Origin: an uncultured Bacteroidota bacterium
GTDB taxonomy: Bacteria > Bacteroidota > Bacteroidia > Chitinophagales > Chitinophagaceae
Assembly: GCA_903887415.1 (NCBI GenBank)
Contig: CAISPO010000016.1
Location: 1-40,650, forward strand
Direction: 5' to 3'
Length of the DNA stretch: 40,650 bases
Part shown: positions 1 to 7,334 of the stretch, in pieces
How the letters are laid out: each line of letters begins with the position of its first letter
Position numbering within the stretch: the first letter of the stretch is position 1
The notes under the pieces: generated by a model
Seen by the model: the letters and a program-made list of their open reading frames with translations, nothing else
What the model was told of the DNA's origin: nothing
Databases searched by the model: none
Program-made: the position numbers and the translations under genes

Positions 1-6
1 AAAAAC

Positions 7-27
7 AATTACTTTTGTGCAGTAATT
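7..27 (+). promoter_or_regulatory. Promoter -7 box within a dyad upstream of the DUF2089 gene
   Basis: TACTTTTG at 10-17 fits the Bacteroidota -7 consensus TAnnTTTG and ends 10 nt before the ATG. The same stretch is bounded by inverted arms AATTAC (7-12) and GTAATT (22-27). An operator overlapping the promoter is possible, for example for autoregulation by the HTH-like product, but that is inference. The -33 region lies outside the window. Confidence 0.45.
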
Positions 28-321
28 ATGCAAAGAAACCTGCCACATATCTGTCCTAGTTGTTCATCTACACTGAAGGTGAAGAGCCTGGTGTGCGAAA
101 AGTGTACTACCGAGGTAACAGGTATGTTCAGCCTGCCACTACTGGCCAGCCTCACGCAACAGGAACAGGACTTTATAATTGACTTTGTTATCAGTAGCGG
201 CAGCCTCAAGATCATGGCGCAGAAACTGGGCCTGAGCTACCCTACTGTGCGCAACCTGCTCGATGACATTATCCTGAAAATAGAAACCAACCAAAAGAAC
301 AACAAAACAACGCCCAAATGA
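28..321 (+). CDS. DUF2089 family protein (zinc-ribbon plus HTH-like)
   Basis: A 97-residue protein with two cysteine pairs near the N-terminus (CPSC at about 10-13 and CEKC at about 23-26), as expected of a small zinc ribbon. A helix-turn-helix-like tail follows, where LGLSYPTVRNLLDDII matches the hallmark of DUF2089. Family members are thought to be small DNA-binding regulators, and the target here is unknown. The ATG lies 10 nt after a TAnnTTTG box. The gene overlaps the next by ATGA, so it is probably co-translated with the membrane protein and then the hydrolase. Regulator, membrane protein and hydrolase may therefore form one unit, possibly self-regulated. The family call is good; the function is inferred. 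Confidence 0.85.
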   Translation: MQRNLPHICPSCSSTLKVKSLVCEKCTTEVTGMFSLPLLASLTQQEQDFIIDFVISSGSLKIMAQKLGLSYPTVRNLLDDIILKIETNQKNNKTTPK

Positions 322-881
322 AAAAATGGCTGTTCAACCCGTTTGTATATGTGGCCGGGACAAAGGCCCTGGTCATTGGCTGGGCAGGCATTCTGGTCAC
401 AGCAGTTATTGGTTATTTCAGCAAAACCCATTTTGATGGGGTTTTAGATGCGCATACAGGCCATTCGTCTCCCCTCTGGTTTTACCTGGAAGATGCAATA
501 GTTGACTGGTCTCTGCCGGTTGCAATCTTTTATATCTCTGGACGTATCTTTTCAAAATCGTCTATACGGTTCATAGATGTAGCTGGGACATTGGCATTTG
601 CCCGCTGGGTGATGCTATTTCCTGCGTTAATTGGATTCTGCGTTTATGTGCCCGAGTCCAACCATCCCACGACAGTTGATGAACTAATAAAGAGAAGCAT
701 GACCGCGCCGGTAATCTTATCTGGCCTGGTGGGTATAGCTTTTGTGGCCTGGATGGTGGCGCTCATGCATAATGCCTTTACTACCTCCTGCAATCTTAAA
801 GGCAGCAAAGCTGTTTGGTCATTCGTCATAGGCTTGATAGTAGCGGAGATTTTATCAAAAATAATCTTGCAATCGATTTAA
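318..881 (+). CDS. Multi-pass inner-membrane protein (Yip1-like, function unknown)
   Basis: A 187-residue protein with about five hydrophobic segments, near residues 14-34, 65-80, 90-112, 130-150 and 165-185. It has no catalytic motif that I recognise. Size and segment spacing recall small Yip1/DUF-type membrane proteins, but this is weak. Its ATG overlaps the TGA of the DUF2089 gene (ATGA), and the DUF3887 hydrolase starts 10 nt after it ends. The three are therefore almost certainly one transcript. A membrane partner for the regulator or the exported hydrolase is conceivable; the sequence does not show it. Confidence 0.75.
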   Translation: MKKWLFNPFVYVAGTKALVIGWAGILVTAVIGYFSKTHFDGVLDAHTGHSSPLWFYLEDAIVDWSLPVAIFYISGRIFSKSSIRFIDVAGTLAFARWVMLFPALIGFCVYVPESNHPTTVDELIKRSMTAPVILSGLVGIAFVAWMVALMHNAFTTSCNLKGSKAVWSFVIGLIVAEILSKIILQSI

Positions 882-891
882 TAAATATACC

Positions 892-2154
892 ATGAAAAAG
901 ATCGCACTCTTTTTTTCCGTATTGGCGGTAGCCATAACCTGCAAAGCGCAGTCCCGCACAGATTTAGATGCAGCAGTTGGCAGGTTCCAGCACTTTCACA
1001 ACAACCGGCAAACGGATAGTATCTACGAGATGCTTTCTGAACGGTCGAAGGGCATGATGTCCCTGGATAAAACCAAAGGGGTATTCGCACAGATATACAA
1101 ACAGCTCGGCGATATGAAATCTTACGAGTTCACAAAAACTGTAGAAGGCGTTACTTTTTATAAAACCGAATTCACTCATGCTACCGTGTCACTTGTTGTC
1201 TCGCTCAGCAAAGACAATAAGCTGGAAACCTTTCGCTTCATACCCTATAAAGAAGACACCTTGCCAAAAGAGCAATCAAACATCAGCCTTAAAACGAAGG
1301 CTGGCGAAGTTTTTGGCACACTCACACTGCCGGAACGCGATAAAAAAGTACCGGTAGTACTTATAATTGCAGGTTCCGGCCCCACCGACCGCAACTGCAA
1401 TTCAGAGGCTGGCGGCTTAAATACCGATGCTTATAAAATGGTTGCAGATTCTCTTCGGCAGGCGGGTATAGCTTCGCTCCGCTATGACAAACGCGGCGTG
1501 GGAGAAAGTGCCGGAGCAGCGTTAAGTGAAGACAGCACACGGTTTGGAGATATGGTTGCCGACGCGATAGGGTTTGTGAAAATGTTGAATAAAGACGCCC
1601 GGTTCTCAAAGATCATCATCGCCGGGCATAGCGAAGGCTCGCTGATAGGCATGATAGCTGCCGAAAAAGAGCATGTTGCCGGTTTTATCTCTATAGCAGG
1701 TGCGGCACAGCGGGCAGACAAAATAATAGAAAAACAGCTCCGGGCTAAGTCCGGTGACCTCGCGGCACAGGCAACCATAATACTGGACAGCCTTGATGCC
1801 GGCCACCTCGTGAAAAGTATAGATCCCGCACTGGCACCCCTCTTCCGCCCATCTATACAACCATATATGATATCATGGCTGAAATATGATCCGGCAAAAG
1901 AGATAAAGAAACTGACGATTCCCGTGCTTATCATTCAAGGCACAACGGATATGCAGGTGGATGCCAGCGAGGCAGAACAACTGAAGAAAGCATATCCTAA
2001 AGCTACGCTGAAAGTTATTGAAGGCATGAACCACCCGCTGAAGCAAGCGCCTGAAGACAGGGGAAAGAATGCAGCGACTTACACAAACCCAAAACTCCCG
2101 CTCAGCCCGGGGCTGATGCCGTCAATTATTGAATTTATCAACAGCGCTAAATAG
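892..2154 (+). CDS. Secreted alpha/beta hydrolase with N-terminal DUF3887
   Basis: A 420-residue protein with a signal peptide ending in CKAQ (about residue 20), so it is exported. Residues about 25-120 look like DUF3887, an NTF2-like domain often found before hydrolases. An alpha/beta hydrolase domain follows. GSGPTDRN (161-168) forms the oxyanion-loop region, GHSEGS (245-250) is the nucleophile elbow with Ser247, and Asp353 (GTTDMQ) and His381 (GMNHPL) complete the triad. The family hydrolyses esters or acyl groups; the substrate here is unknown. It is the third gene of the DUF2089 cluster and ends one nucleotide from the convergent outer-membrane gene, with no room for a hairpin terminator. 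Confidence 0.9.
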   Translation: MKKIALFFSVLAVAITCKAQSRTDLDAAVGRFQHFHNNRQTDSIYEMLSERSKGMMSLDKTKGVFAQIYKQLGDMKSYEFTKTVEGVTFYKTEFTHATVSLVVSLSKDNKLETFRFIPYKEDTLPKEQSNISLKTKAGEVFGTLTLPERDKKVPVVLIIAGSGPTDRNCNSEAGGLNTDAYKMVADSLRQAGIASLRYDKRGVGESAGAALSEDSTRFGDMVADAIGFVKMLNKDARFSKIIIAGHSEGSLIGMIAAEKEHVAGFISIAGAAQRADKIIEKQLRAKSGDLAAQATIILDSLDAGHLVKSIDPALAPLFRPSIQPYMISWLKYDPAKEIKKLTIPVLIIQGTTDMQVDASEAEQLKKAYPKATLKVIEGMNHPLKQAPEDRGKNAATYTNPKLPLSPGLMPSIIEFINSAK

Positions 2155-2155
2155 G

Positions 2156-3043
2156 CTATTGGGCTACTGGCTCCAAAGCCGCATGCTCTTTATGAAACAC
2201 CGGGTTACCCTTGGTAGTTGGCAGTACGACTCCTATACTAAGTATAGTTTCATAAGTGCCGAAGTTCTGGCTGGCCCTGCCATCATTTATTAGCAAATGG
2301 CTGTAGCGGGCGTAGTCGAGTTTCTGCGAGAATTCGAGGTAGCCATATTTCATAATAGTCAGGCGCAGCGCCAGTTCCACACCGGTATTCCAGCCACCAA
2401 ACTGGAACTGCTGGTTGTTTACATACCCGAAAAAGCTATTTTGCACATGTGGTATTACCGGCCCCACGCCCGCTTTACCGGTCAGGTCCAGCCGGATATT
2501 ATTGCTATGGGTATGGTACAGACCAAGCCGCTTCACAATGTTGAACAGGAAGAAATTCGCTCCGTTATTCAGGTAGTAGTAGTCGCCGTTCTGGTCGCTC
2601 CAGTATATTGTTGAGTCCACCACCCTATGGTTTAGCGTACCCTTAAGATGTATGTTTTGCATACCGGAGATAATATACTTGGTATGGTCAAAGTTGAGTT
2701 CTATAGCAAGATCCTGTTTTTCATTGAAGTAGTAGCCAAGGCGGTAGTTATACTGCGGTATGGTGAGCGCTTTATGCAGCACACCGTCATTCCAGCCCTG
2801 GTGGTCCTGGGCGTGTACGTGAATGAGCTCGTAATCATTACCCATCCCCTCTTGCTTCACATGCAGCGTGGAGTGGGTATAGGTCTCTTCATTATAGCCC
2901 CAGCTAAAGTATATAGAACCTGTTCTCTTCTTTTCTTTTTTTGAAGACTCTTTTTTTGTCGATTGCGCAAAGCCCCTCGAGCCGTTTAATACACAAAAAG
3001 CGCACACAAAAGCAAGAAATAGTAAACTGAATTTGAACCGCAT
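2156..3043 (-). CDS. Outer-membrane beta-barrel-like protein
   Basis: A 295-residue protein when started at ATG 3043, which gives a clean signal peptide (MRFKFSLLFLAF... ending FAQS, about residue 28). A longer frame to 3094 exists but would run over the promoter. After a basic KKEKKR patch the protein shows alternating aromatic/hydrophobic strands, for example YRLGYYFNE, LAIELNFDH and GVELALRLTI, and ends in a strand-like GVVLP. This fits an 8- to 12-stranded barrel. No named family is recognised. It converges on the hydrolase with a 1-nt gap and diverges from the SpoIIM operon, so the two start regions share about 150 bp. Confidence 0.75.
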   Translation of the reverse strand: MRFKFSLLFLAFVCAFCVLNGSRGFAQSTKKESSKKEKKRTGSIYFSWGYNEETYTHSTLHVKQEGMGNDYELIHVHAQDHQGWNDGVLHKALTIPQYNYRLGYYFNEKQDLAIELNFDHTKYIISGMQNIHLKGTLNHRVVDSTIYWSDQNGDYYYLNNGANFFLFNIVKRLGLYHTHSNNIRLDLTGKAGVGPVIPHVQNSFFGYVNNQQFQFGGWNTGVELALRLTIMKYGYLEFSQKLDYARYSHLLINDGRASQNFGTYETILSIGVVLPTTKGNPVFHKEHAALEPVAQ

Positions 3044-3064
3044 TAGGAAATGATTTATGGGCGG

Positions 3065-3095
3065 CAAAGTTATCGTAAAAATATGGGCGGACAAT
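3065..3095 (-). promoter_or_regulatory. Bacteroidota-type promoter of the outer-membrane protein gene
   Basis: Read on the minus strand, TAACTTTG (3065-3072) matches the -7 box TAnnTTTG. An ATTG sits about 19 nt upstream at the -33 position. The box ends 21 nt before the ATG at 3043, leaving a short leader. Confidence 0.6.
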
Positions 3096-3197
3096 GATAA
3101 TGATCATTCGCCGGCAATATCGAATATGGCTATCTGATTTTAATGCGTTTCCTATGGGTTTGCCCTTTTTCATTTATCTTTATTTTTTCAAACCTAT

Positions 3198-4172
3198 ATG
3201 CGCGAAGGCCAATTTATTAAGCAAAATATTGAGCGTTGGGAGAACTACCAGCAACCTACCGAAGACCCGGACGAAGTGGCTAAAAGATTTACCTACCTGG
3301 TAGATGACCTTTCTTATGCAAAGACCTTTTTCCCATATGGCAATACACCCCGTTACATCAATGGCCTGGCTGCCAATATCTACCTCTCTATTTATAAAAA
3401 CAAAAAAGAAAAAAAGCACCGGCTCATCACCTTCTGGACAACCGAGCTGCCCTTGGTAATAAGAAAACGGCATAAACTGCTGTTGTTCACCTTCTTGTTT
3501 TTTCTTGCATTTGTTGCTATAGGTGTATTCTCGGCATATAATGACCCCACGTTCGTGAGGTCTGTGCTCGGTGATGGCTATGTGGATATGACCGAACGCA
3601 ACATAGCCAATGGCGACCCATTCGGTGTGTATAAAAGCGGCAACGAGTTATCTATGTTTCTCTACATAGCGTTCAACAATATCAGGGTTGCTTTTGTAGT
3701 GTATGCTATGGGCCTGTTTGCCGGCGTAGGCACACTTTATTTTCTATTTACCAATGGGCTAATGGTGGGCGTATTTGAATTTATGTTCTTCCACCATGAT
3801 ATGGGCTTCAGATCGCTGCTCGTCATAATGATACATGGCACATTGGAGCTGTCAGCGATAGTTATAGCTGGCTATGCAGGGCTAACGATAGGTAACTCCT
3901 TACTATTTCCAGGCACTTATACAAGGGGGCAGTCGCTGAAGTCTGCTGCTAAAGACAGCGTAAAGATAATTGTGAGCCTGGTGCCCATATTTATTGTTGC
4001 GGCATTTTTTGAGGGGTTTGTTACGCGCCATACCGGTATGCCGTTGTGGCTCAGCCTTACCATACTGCTGTCATCAGCCAGCTTTATTACATGGTATTTT
4101 GTTATTTTTCCCGTAAGAGTTGGCAAGAGGGTGAATATGGACATAATAAACAGCGAAAAAGGGATCAATTAA
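3198..4172 (+). CDS. Stage II sporulation protein M-like (SpoIIM/DUF95) membrane protein
   Basis: A 324-residue protein. A soluble N-terminal stretch of about 85 residues has the family's RFTYLVDDLSYAKTFFP region. Five or so membrane segments follow, starting with LLLFTFLFFLAFVAIGVF. The FNNIRVAF and HGTLELSAIVIAG motifs are typical of SpoIIM-family proteins. In non-sporulating Bacteroidota this family does not act in engulfment. It is found with MoxR and DUF58 genes, as here, so a role in the same membrane module is inferred. It is the first gene of the five-gene run; the next starts 15 nt on. A TATCTTTA near 3176 is a weak promoter candidate. Confidence 0.88.
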   Translation: MREGQFIKQNIERWENYQQPTEDPDEVAKRFTYLVDDLSYAKTFFPYGNTPRYINGLAANIYLSIYKNKKEKKHRLITFWTTELPLVIRKRHKLLLFTFLFFLAFVAIGVFSAYNDPTFVRSVLGDGYVDMTERNIANGDPFGVYKSGNELSMFLYIAFNNIRVAFVVYAMGLFAGVGTLYFLFTNGLMVGVFEFMFFHHDMGFRSLLVIMIHGTLELSAIVIAGYAGLTIGNSLLFPGTYTRGQSLKSAAKDSVKIIVSLVPIFIVAAFFEGFVTRHTGMPLWLSLTILLSSASFITWYFVIFPVRVGKRVNMDIINSEKGIN

Positions 4173-4187
4173 ACCAGGAAAAAGGCC

Positions 4188-4880
4188 ATGCATCCGCTCT
4201 CAAGAAAGACAACCATATCATTATTCTGTTTGTTGTTCCTGGTATGCAGCCATATTGGCGCCAATGTTTATGCGGCCGAGACAATAACCCCAGCCCAATG
4301 GCAGCAACAGACCAGCGATAGAGCATTTAATTACCAGAAGGATAAGGAAACTGTGACGCCGCCGGAGCCATCCCATGATAGCTGGCTGCTCCACTTGTTC
4401 CAGGCGATCTATGAATTTTTCAAAGCAGCGAGTTTCCTGATCTGGGTCATAATTATTGCAGCCCTGGTTTTTGTGATCTATAAAATTATTGCCAGCAGTG
4501 GCAGCTTTATGTTCGGCAAGGATAAAAAAATAATGCAGGAGGGCGGAGCCGCAAAAAATGAAGAAGAAGATATTGCTGCTACCAACTGGGAAGACCTGCT
4601 GCAACAGGCTATTGCCGGTAACGACATGCGCCTGGCAGTGCGGTACCGCTATATGTGGCTGCTGCAAATACTGCAACGGCGGGAACTGATACAATACCGC
4701 AATGACAAAACCAATTACGAATATTATACAGAGCTAAATGACACAAGCTACAAGCAACACTTCAGGCAACTAAGCCGCCAGTATGAATATGTATGGTATG
4801 GCCATTTTGTTTTGCCCGAGACTGCATACACAGAATACAGCAACCTCTTCAATAACCTGAAAAAGCAATTGGGGGCATGA
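4188..4880 (+). CDS. DUF4129 domain-containing membrane protein
   Basis: A 230-residue protein with a signal peptide (residues 1-29, ending NVYA), a periplasmic stretch, a membrane segment near 80-105 (FLIWVIIIAALVFVIYKII) and a cytoplasmic tail. The tail holds the DUF4129 pattern: DMRLAVRYRYMWLLQILQRR, then YVWYGHF and a final YSNLFNNL. DUF4129 proteins accompany MoxR/DUF58 systems and may be structural or regulatory partners; no enzymatic residues are seen. It lies 15 nt after the SpoIIM gene and overlaps the next gene by ATGA, which suggests tight co-translation. Confidence 0.85.
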   Translation: MHPLSRKTTISLFCLLFLVCSHIGANVYAAETITPAQWQQQTSDRAFNYQKDKETVTPPEPSHDSWLLHLFQAIYEFFKAASFLIWVIIIAALVFVIYKIIASSGSFMFGKDKKIMQEGGAAKNEEEDIAATNWEDLLQQAIAGNDMRLAVRYRYMWLLQILQRRELIQYRNDKTNYEYYTELNDTSYKQHFRQLSRQYEYVWYGHFVLPETAYTEYSNLFNNLKKQLGA

Positions 4881-6151
4881 GGAGATATCACTTACATATC
4901 ATGATCTTGCTGCTTGCCTTGTACGGTTGCTCGCCTAACAAGGCGGAGCAGGAAAGGATAAAGTGGCAGGTGACACTCTCGGCTGTTGATAAACGCCCAT
5001 ATGGTGCTTACCTGGCTTCTAACTCTATAAAATACGCCTTTCCCGCTGCTGCCCTCGAGCCATTGTCTCCCGGGTTCCGGTATGACAAAATGGACAGCAA
5101 AATGAAGCACAACGATGATGGGCGCTCCCTAATCATATTTTGCGGCATTGATTTTAAGCTGTCGGAGGAGGAGTGGCGCAACCTGAAACAGTTTATAAAC
5201 AACGGGAACGAAGTAATGATCTTTTGCAGTTCCCTTGATGAAAAAATAGAAAAAGACCTTTCCTGCTATAAAGAGCATGGTGATGAGATACCTGCCGGTT
5301 ATTATTATGTGCAGCCAGACCTGCATAACATGGACGTATTGCGTATAGAAGGCACACCTGGCCGGCGGTATGGCTATGAAGGGCGCTCTATAAAAGGTTT
5401 TTTCTCAGTTGAAATTGACTCGGCAAATATTACCAACAAAGAAGACAGCTCAGATGATGACAATGATGACAACACGCGCATCTATGTACCCGACACCCTC
5501 GGCTATGCCAATGATATGCCAGACATGCTGCGTTACCGCATAGGCGAAGGGCACCTGACACTTCATGCAGCGCCGTTGGTGCTCAGTAATTACTTCCTGC
5601 TGCAGCCGGGCAATGTTGACTATCTGAATGCCCTTTGGCAAACGCTGCCAAAGGATATAAATAAGATATACACGCATAATTATTACAAAAGGAGTGCATC
5701 AAAGTCCGGGCTGTCTATTTTGTGGAAGTACCTGGCTACACGGTGGGCTTTGCTGCTGGCTATCTTCTTACTGCTCATGTATGTCTTGTTTGAAGGGAAA
5801 AGAAAACAGCGGATCATCCCTATAATTGCACCGCTGAAAAATGATTCTGTCTCTTTTGTGGAAACTGTTGGCAGGCTCTATTACAATAAAGGGAACCACG
5901 CCAACCTGGCCGACAAAATGGTGCAGCAGTTCCTGGAATGGGTGCGGACGCGTTACCTGCTCAACACCAATCTGCTCAACGAAAATTTCATTCATCAGCT
6001 TACTATTAAGTCCGGCCAGCCCGAAACAACAGTACGCGAGATACTGGATATGATACACGAAATAAGATTAAAGTCAGTGAAAATAGATGACCCTTATCTT
6101 TACAAGCTATACAATACGATTCAGCTATTTTATAAAAACAACCATACATGA
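4877..6151 (+). CDS. DUF4350 domain-containing lipoprotein
   Basis: A 424-residue protein with a lipobox-like start (LLLALYGCS, Cys about 18). It has a periplasmic DUF4350 domain (IIFCGIDFKLSEEEWRNLKQFINNGNEVMIF region, about residues 88-118) and an unusual Asp-rich insert (EDSSDDDNDD, about 192-201). A transmembrane segment lies near 292-310, followed by a cytoplasmic tail. A predicted lipid anchor together with a later membrane span is slightly odd, and the cysteine could instead lie in an uncleaved anchor. It overlaps both neighbours by ATGA and belongs to the SpoIIM-to-DUF58 operon. Function is unknown; a sensor or adaptor for the MoxR ATPase is a guess. Confidence 0.83.
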   Translation: MRRYHLHIMILLLALYGCSPNKAEQERIKWQVTLSAVDKRPYGAYLASNSIKYAFPAAALEPLSPGFRYDKMDSKMKHNDDGRSLIIFCGIDFKLSEEEWRNLKQFINNGNEVMIFCSSLDEKIEKDLSCYKEHGDEIPAGYYYVQPDLHNMDVLRIEGTPGRRYGYEGRSIKGFFSVEIDSANITNKEDSSDDDNDDNTRIYVPDTLGYANDMPDMLRYRIGEGHLTLHAAPLVLSNYFLLQPGNVDYLNALWQTLPKDINKIYTHNYYKRSASKSGLSILWKYLATRWALLLAIFLLLMYVLFEGKRKQRIIPIIAPLKNDSVSFVETVGRLYYNKGNHANLADKMVQQFLEWVRTRYLLNTNLLNENFIHQLTIKSGQPETTVREILDMIHEIRLKSVKIDDPYLYKLYNTIQLFYKNNHT

Positions 6152-7176
6152 TGGAAGGTACAGAACAGGAATTTACTCCCCCGAATGAGCTGCCGCAAGA
6201 GGAGATACCGCAGAGCATTCCGCCAGAGGATACGAATGCGCTCAGCCAGTTGGTAGAAAAGGTGCAGGATCACATTCACCAGGTGATCGTGGGCCAGAAT
6301 GGCATGATAGACCAACTGCTGGCTGGCCTGCTGGCAGACGGGCACATACTCATAGAGGGTGTGCCGGGAGTGGCCAAAACACTTACTGCCAAGCTGCTTG
6401 CTAAGATCATTAGCACTCGCTTTTCAAGGATACAGTTCACGCCTGATCTTATGCCAAGTGATGTGCTGGGTACCAGCGTTTTCAATCCGCAGACATCCAG
6501 TTTCCAGTTCAAACCAGGCCCTGTATTCAGCAACATAGTGCTGATAGACGAAATAAACCGCGCGCCCGCCAAAACACAGGCGGCCCTTTTTGAAGTAATG
6601 GAAGAGCGCCAGGTAACCGTAGATGGGCTGACGCATAAAATGCAGTCGCCCTTCATGGTCATCGCCACCCAGAACCCTATTGAGCATGAAGGCACCTATC
6701 GCTTGCCTGAGGCGCAGTTGGACCGCTTCCTGATGAAGATAACCGTGGGCTACCCTACCCTTGATGAAGAAATAAAAATATTGCAAAGGCATAACCAGCA
6801 GGCAATAACCGAGTTGCTGGCTAATATGGAAGCGATCATTACCCCGGAAATACTCAGCAATGCCCGGATGCAGGTACGCGAAACACATATAGAACCAAAG
6901 CTGCTGGAGTTTGTGGCAAAAATAGTGTGGGAAACCCGCAACAACCGGTCGCTTTATCTCGGCGCCTCACCACGCGCATCCATCGCACTGCTGCAGATAG
7001 CCAAGGCATACAGTGTGCTGCGCGGCAGGAATTTCGTGATACCGGAAGATATATTGCAAGCAGCGCCGGCCGTACTGCGCCACCGCATAGGCCTCACACC
7101 TGAGCGGGAAATGGAAGGGGCAACAACTGATGACGTGATAAAAGAGATCGTTGCGAAACTGGAGATACCGAGGTAA
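6148..7176 (+). CDS. MoxR family AAA+ ATPase
   Basis: A 342-residue protein. Walker A is GVPGVAKT (71-78) and Walker B is VLIDE (131-135), followed by NRAPAKTQAALFE. ATQNPIEHEGTY is the sensor-1 region, and the C-terminal lid has LYLGASPRAS. This is the MRP/MoxR subfamily. Such ATPases are thought to act as chaperones for membrane or metal-centre proteins and usually work with a DUF58 or VWA partner, here the next gene. The acidic, proline-rich first 30 residues are extra to the core. Coupling upstream is by ATGA. Downstream, 79-166 nt of palindromic repeats separate it from the DUF58 gene, so translation there must start anew. Confidence 0.95.
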   Translation: MMEGTEQEFTPPNELPQEEIPQSIPPEDTNALSQLVEKVQDHIHQVIVGQNGMIDQLLAGLLADGHILIEGVPGVAKTLTAKLLAKIISTRFSRIQFTPDLMPSDVLGTSVFNPQTSSFQFKPGPVFSNIVLIDEINRAPAKTQAALFEVMEERQVTVDGLTHKMQSPFMVIATQNPIEHEGTYRLPEAQLDRFLMKITVGYPTLDEEIKILQRHNQQAITELLANMEAIITPEILSNARMQVRETHIEPKLLEFVAKIVWETRNNRSLYLGASPRASIALLQIAKAYSVLRGRNFVIPEDILQAAPAVLRHRIGLTPEREMEGATTDDVIKEIVAKLEIPR

Positions 7177-7180
7177 GCGC

Positions 7181-7334
7181 AGCCCTGAAAGGGCGCAATG
7201 TAAATAGCCGGGGTGAAGCCCCCGGTCCAAAAAGGAAAACATAACAAAGCCCTGAATGGGCGCAATATATCAGCGAGGGGTGAAGCCCCTCGATAGCAAT
7301 AACAACACACAAATAAGCCCTGAAAGGGCGCAAT
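7181..7334 (+). repeat. Two and a half copies of a two-hairpin REP-like repeat with a 67-68 nt period
   Basis: Copies lie at 7181-7225, 7248-7292 and a half copy at 7316-7334. Each begins AGCCCTGAAAGGGCGCAAT (a GCCCTgaaAGGGC hairpin; copy 2 has GAATGGGC). The full copies continue into a second hairpin, GGGGTGAAGCCCC flanked by complementary bases. Starts are 67 and 68 nt apart, and the spacers are A-rich. The arm bases change together in the second hairpin (CCGGGG with CCCCGG against CGAGGGG with CCCCTCG), which points to selection on RNA or DNA folding. Similar extragenic palindromes are common in Bacteroidota. They lie inside an operon. Confidence 0.75.

Noticed and set aside
2297..2944. 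Plus-strand frames opposite the outer-membrane protein gene
   Set aside because: They are the antisense of a clear signal-peptide-bearing barrel gene and have no motifs of their own.
7181..7334. A CRISPR-like array of evenly spaced repeats
   Set aside because: Only two and a half copies exist, each with two palindromes and several mismatches; spacers are A-rich and similar in nature, and no cas gene is near.
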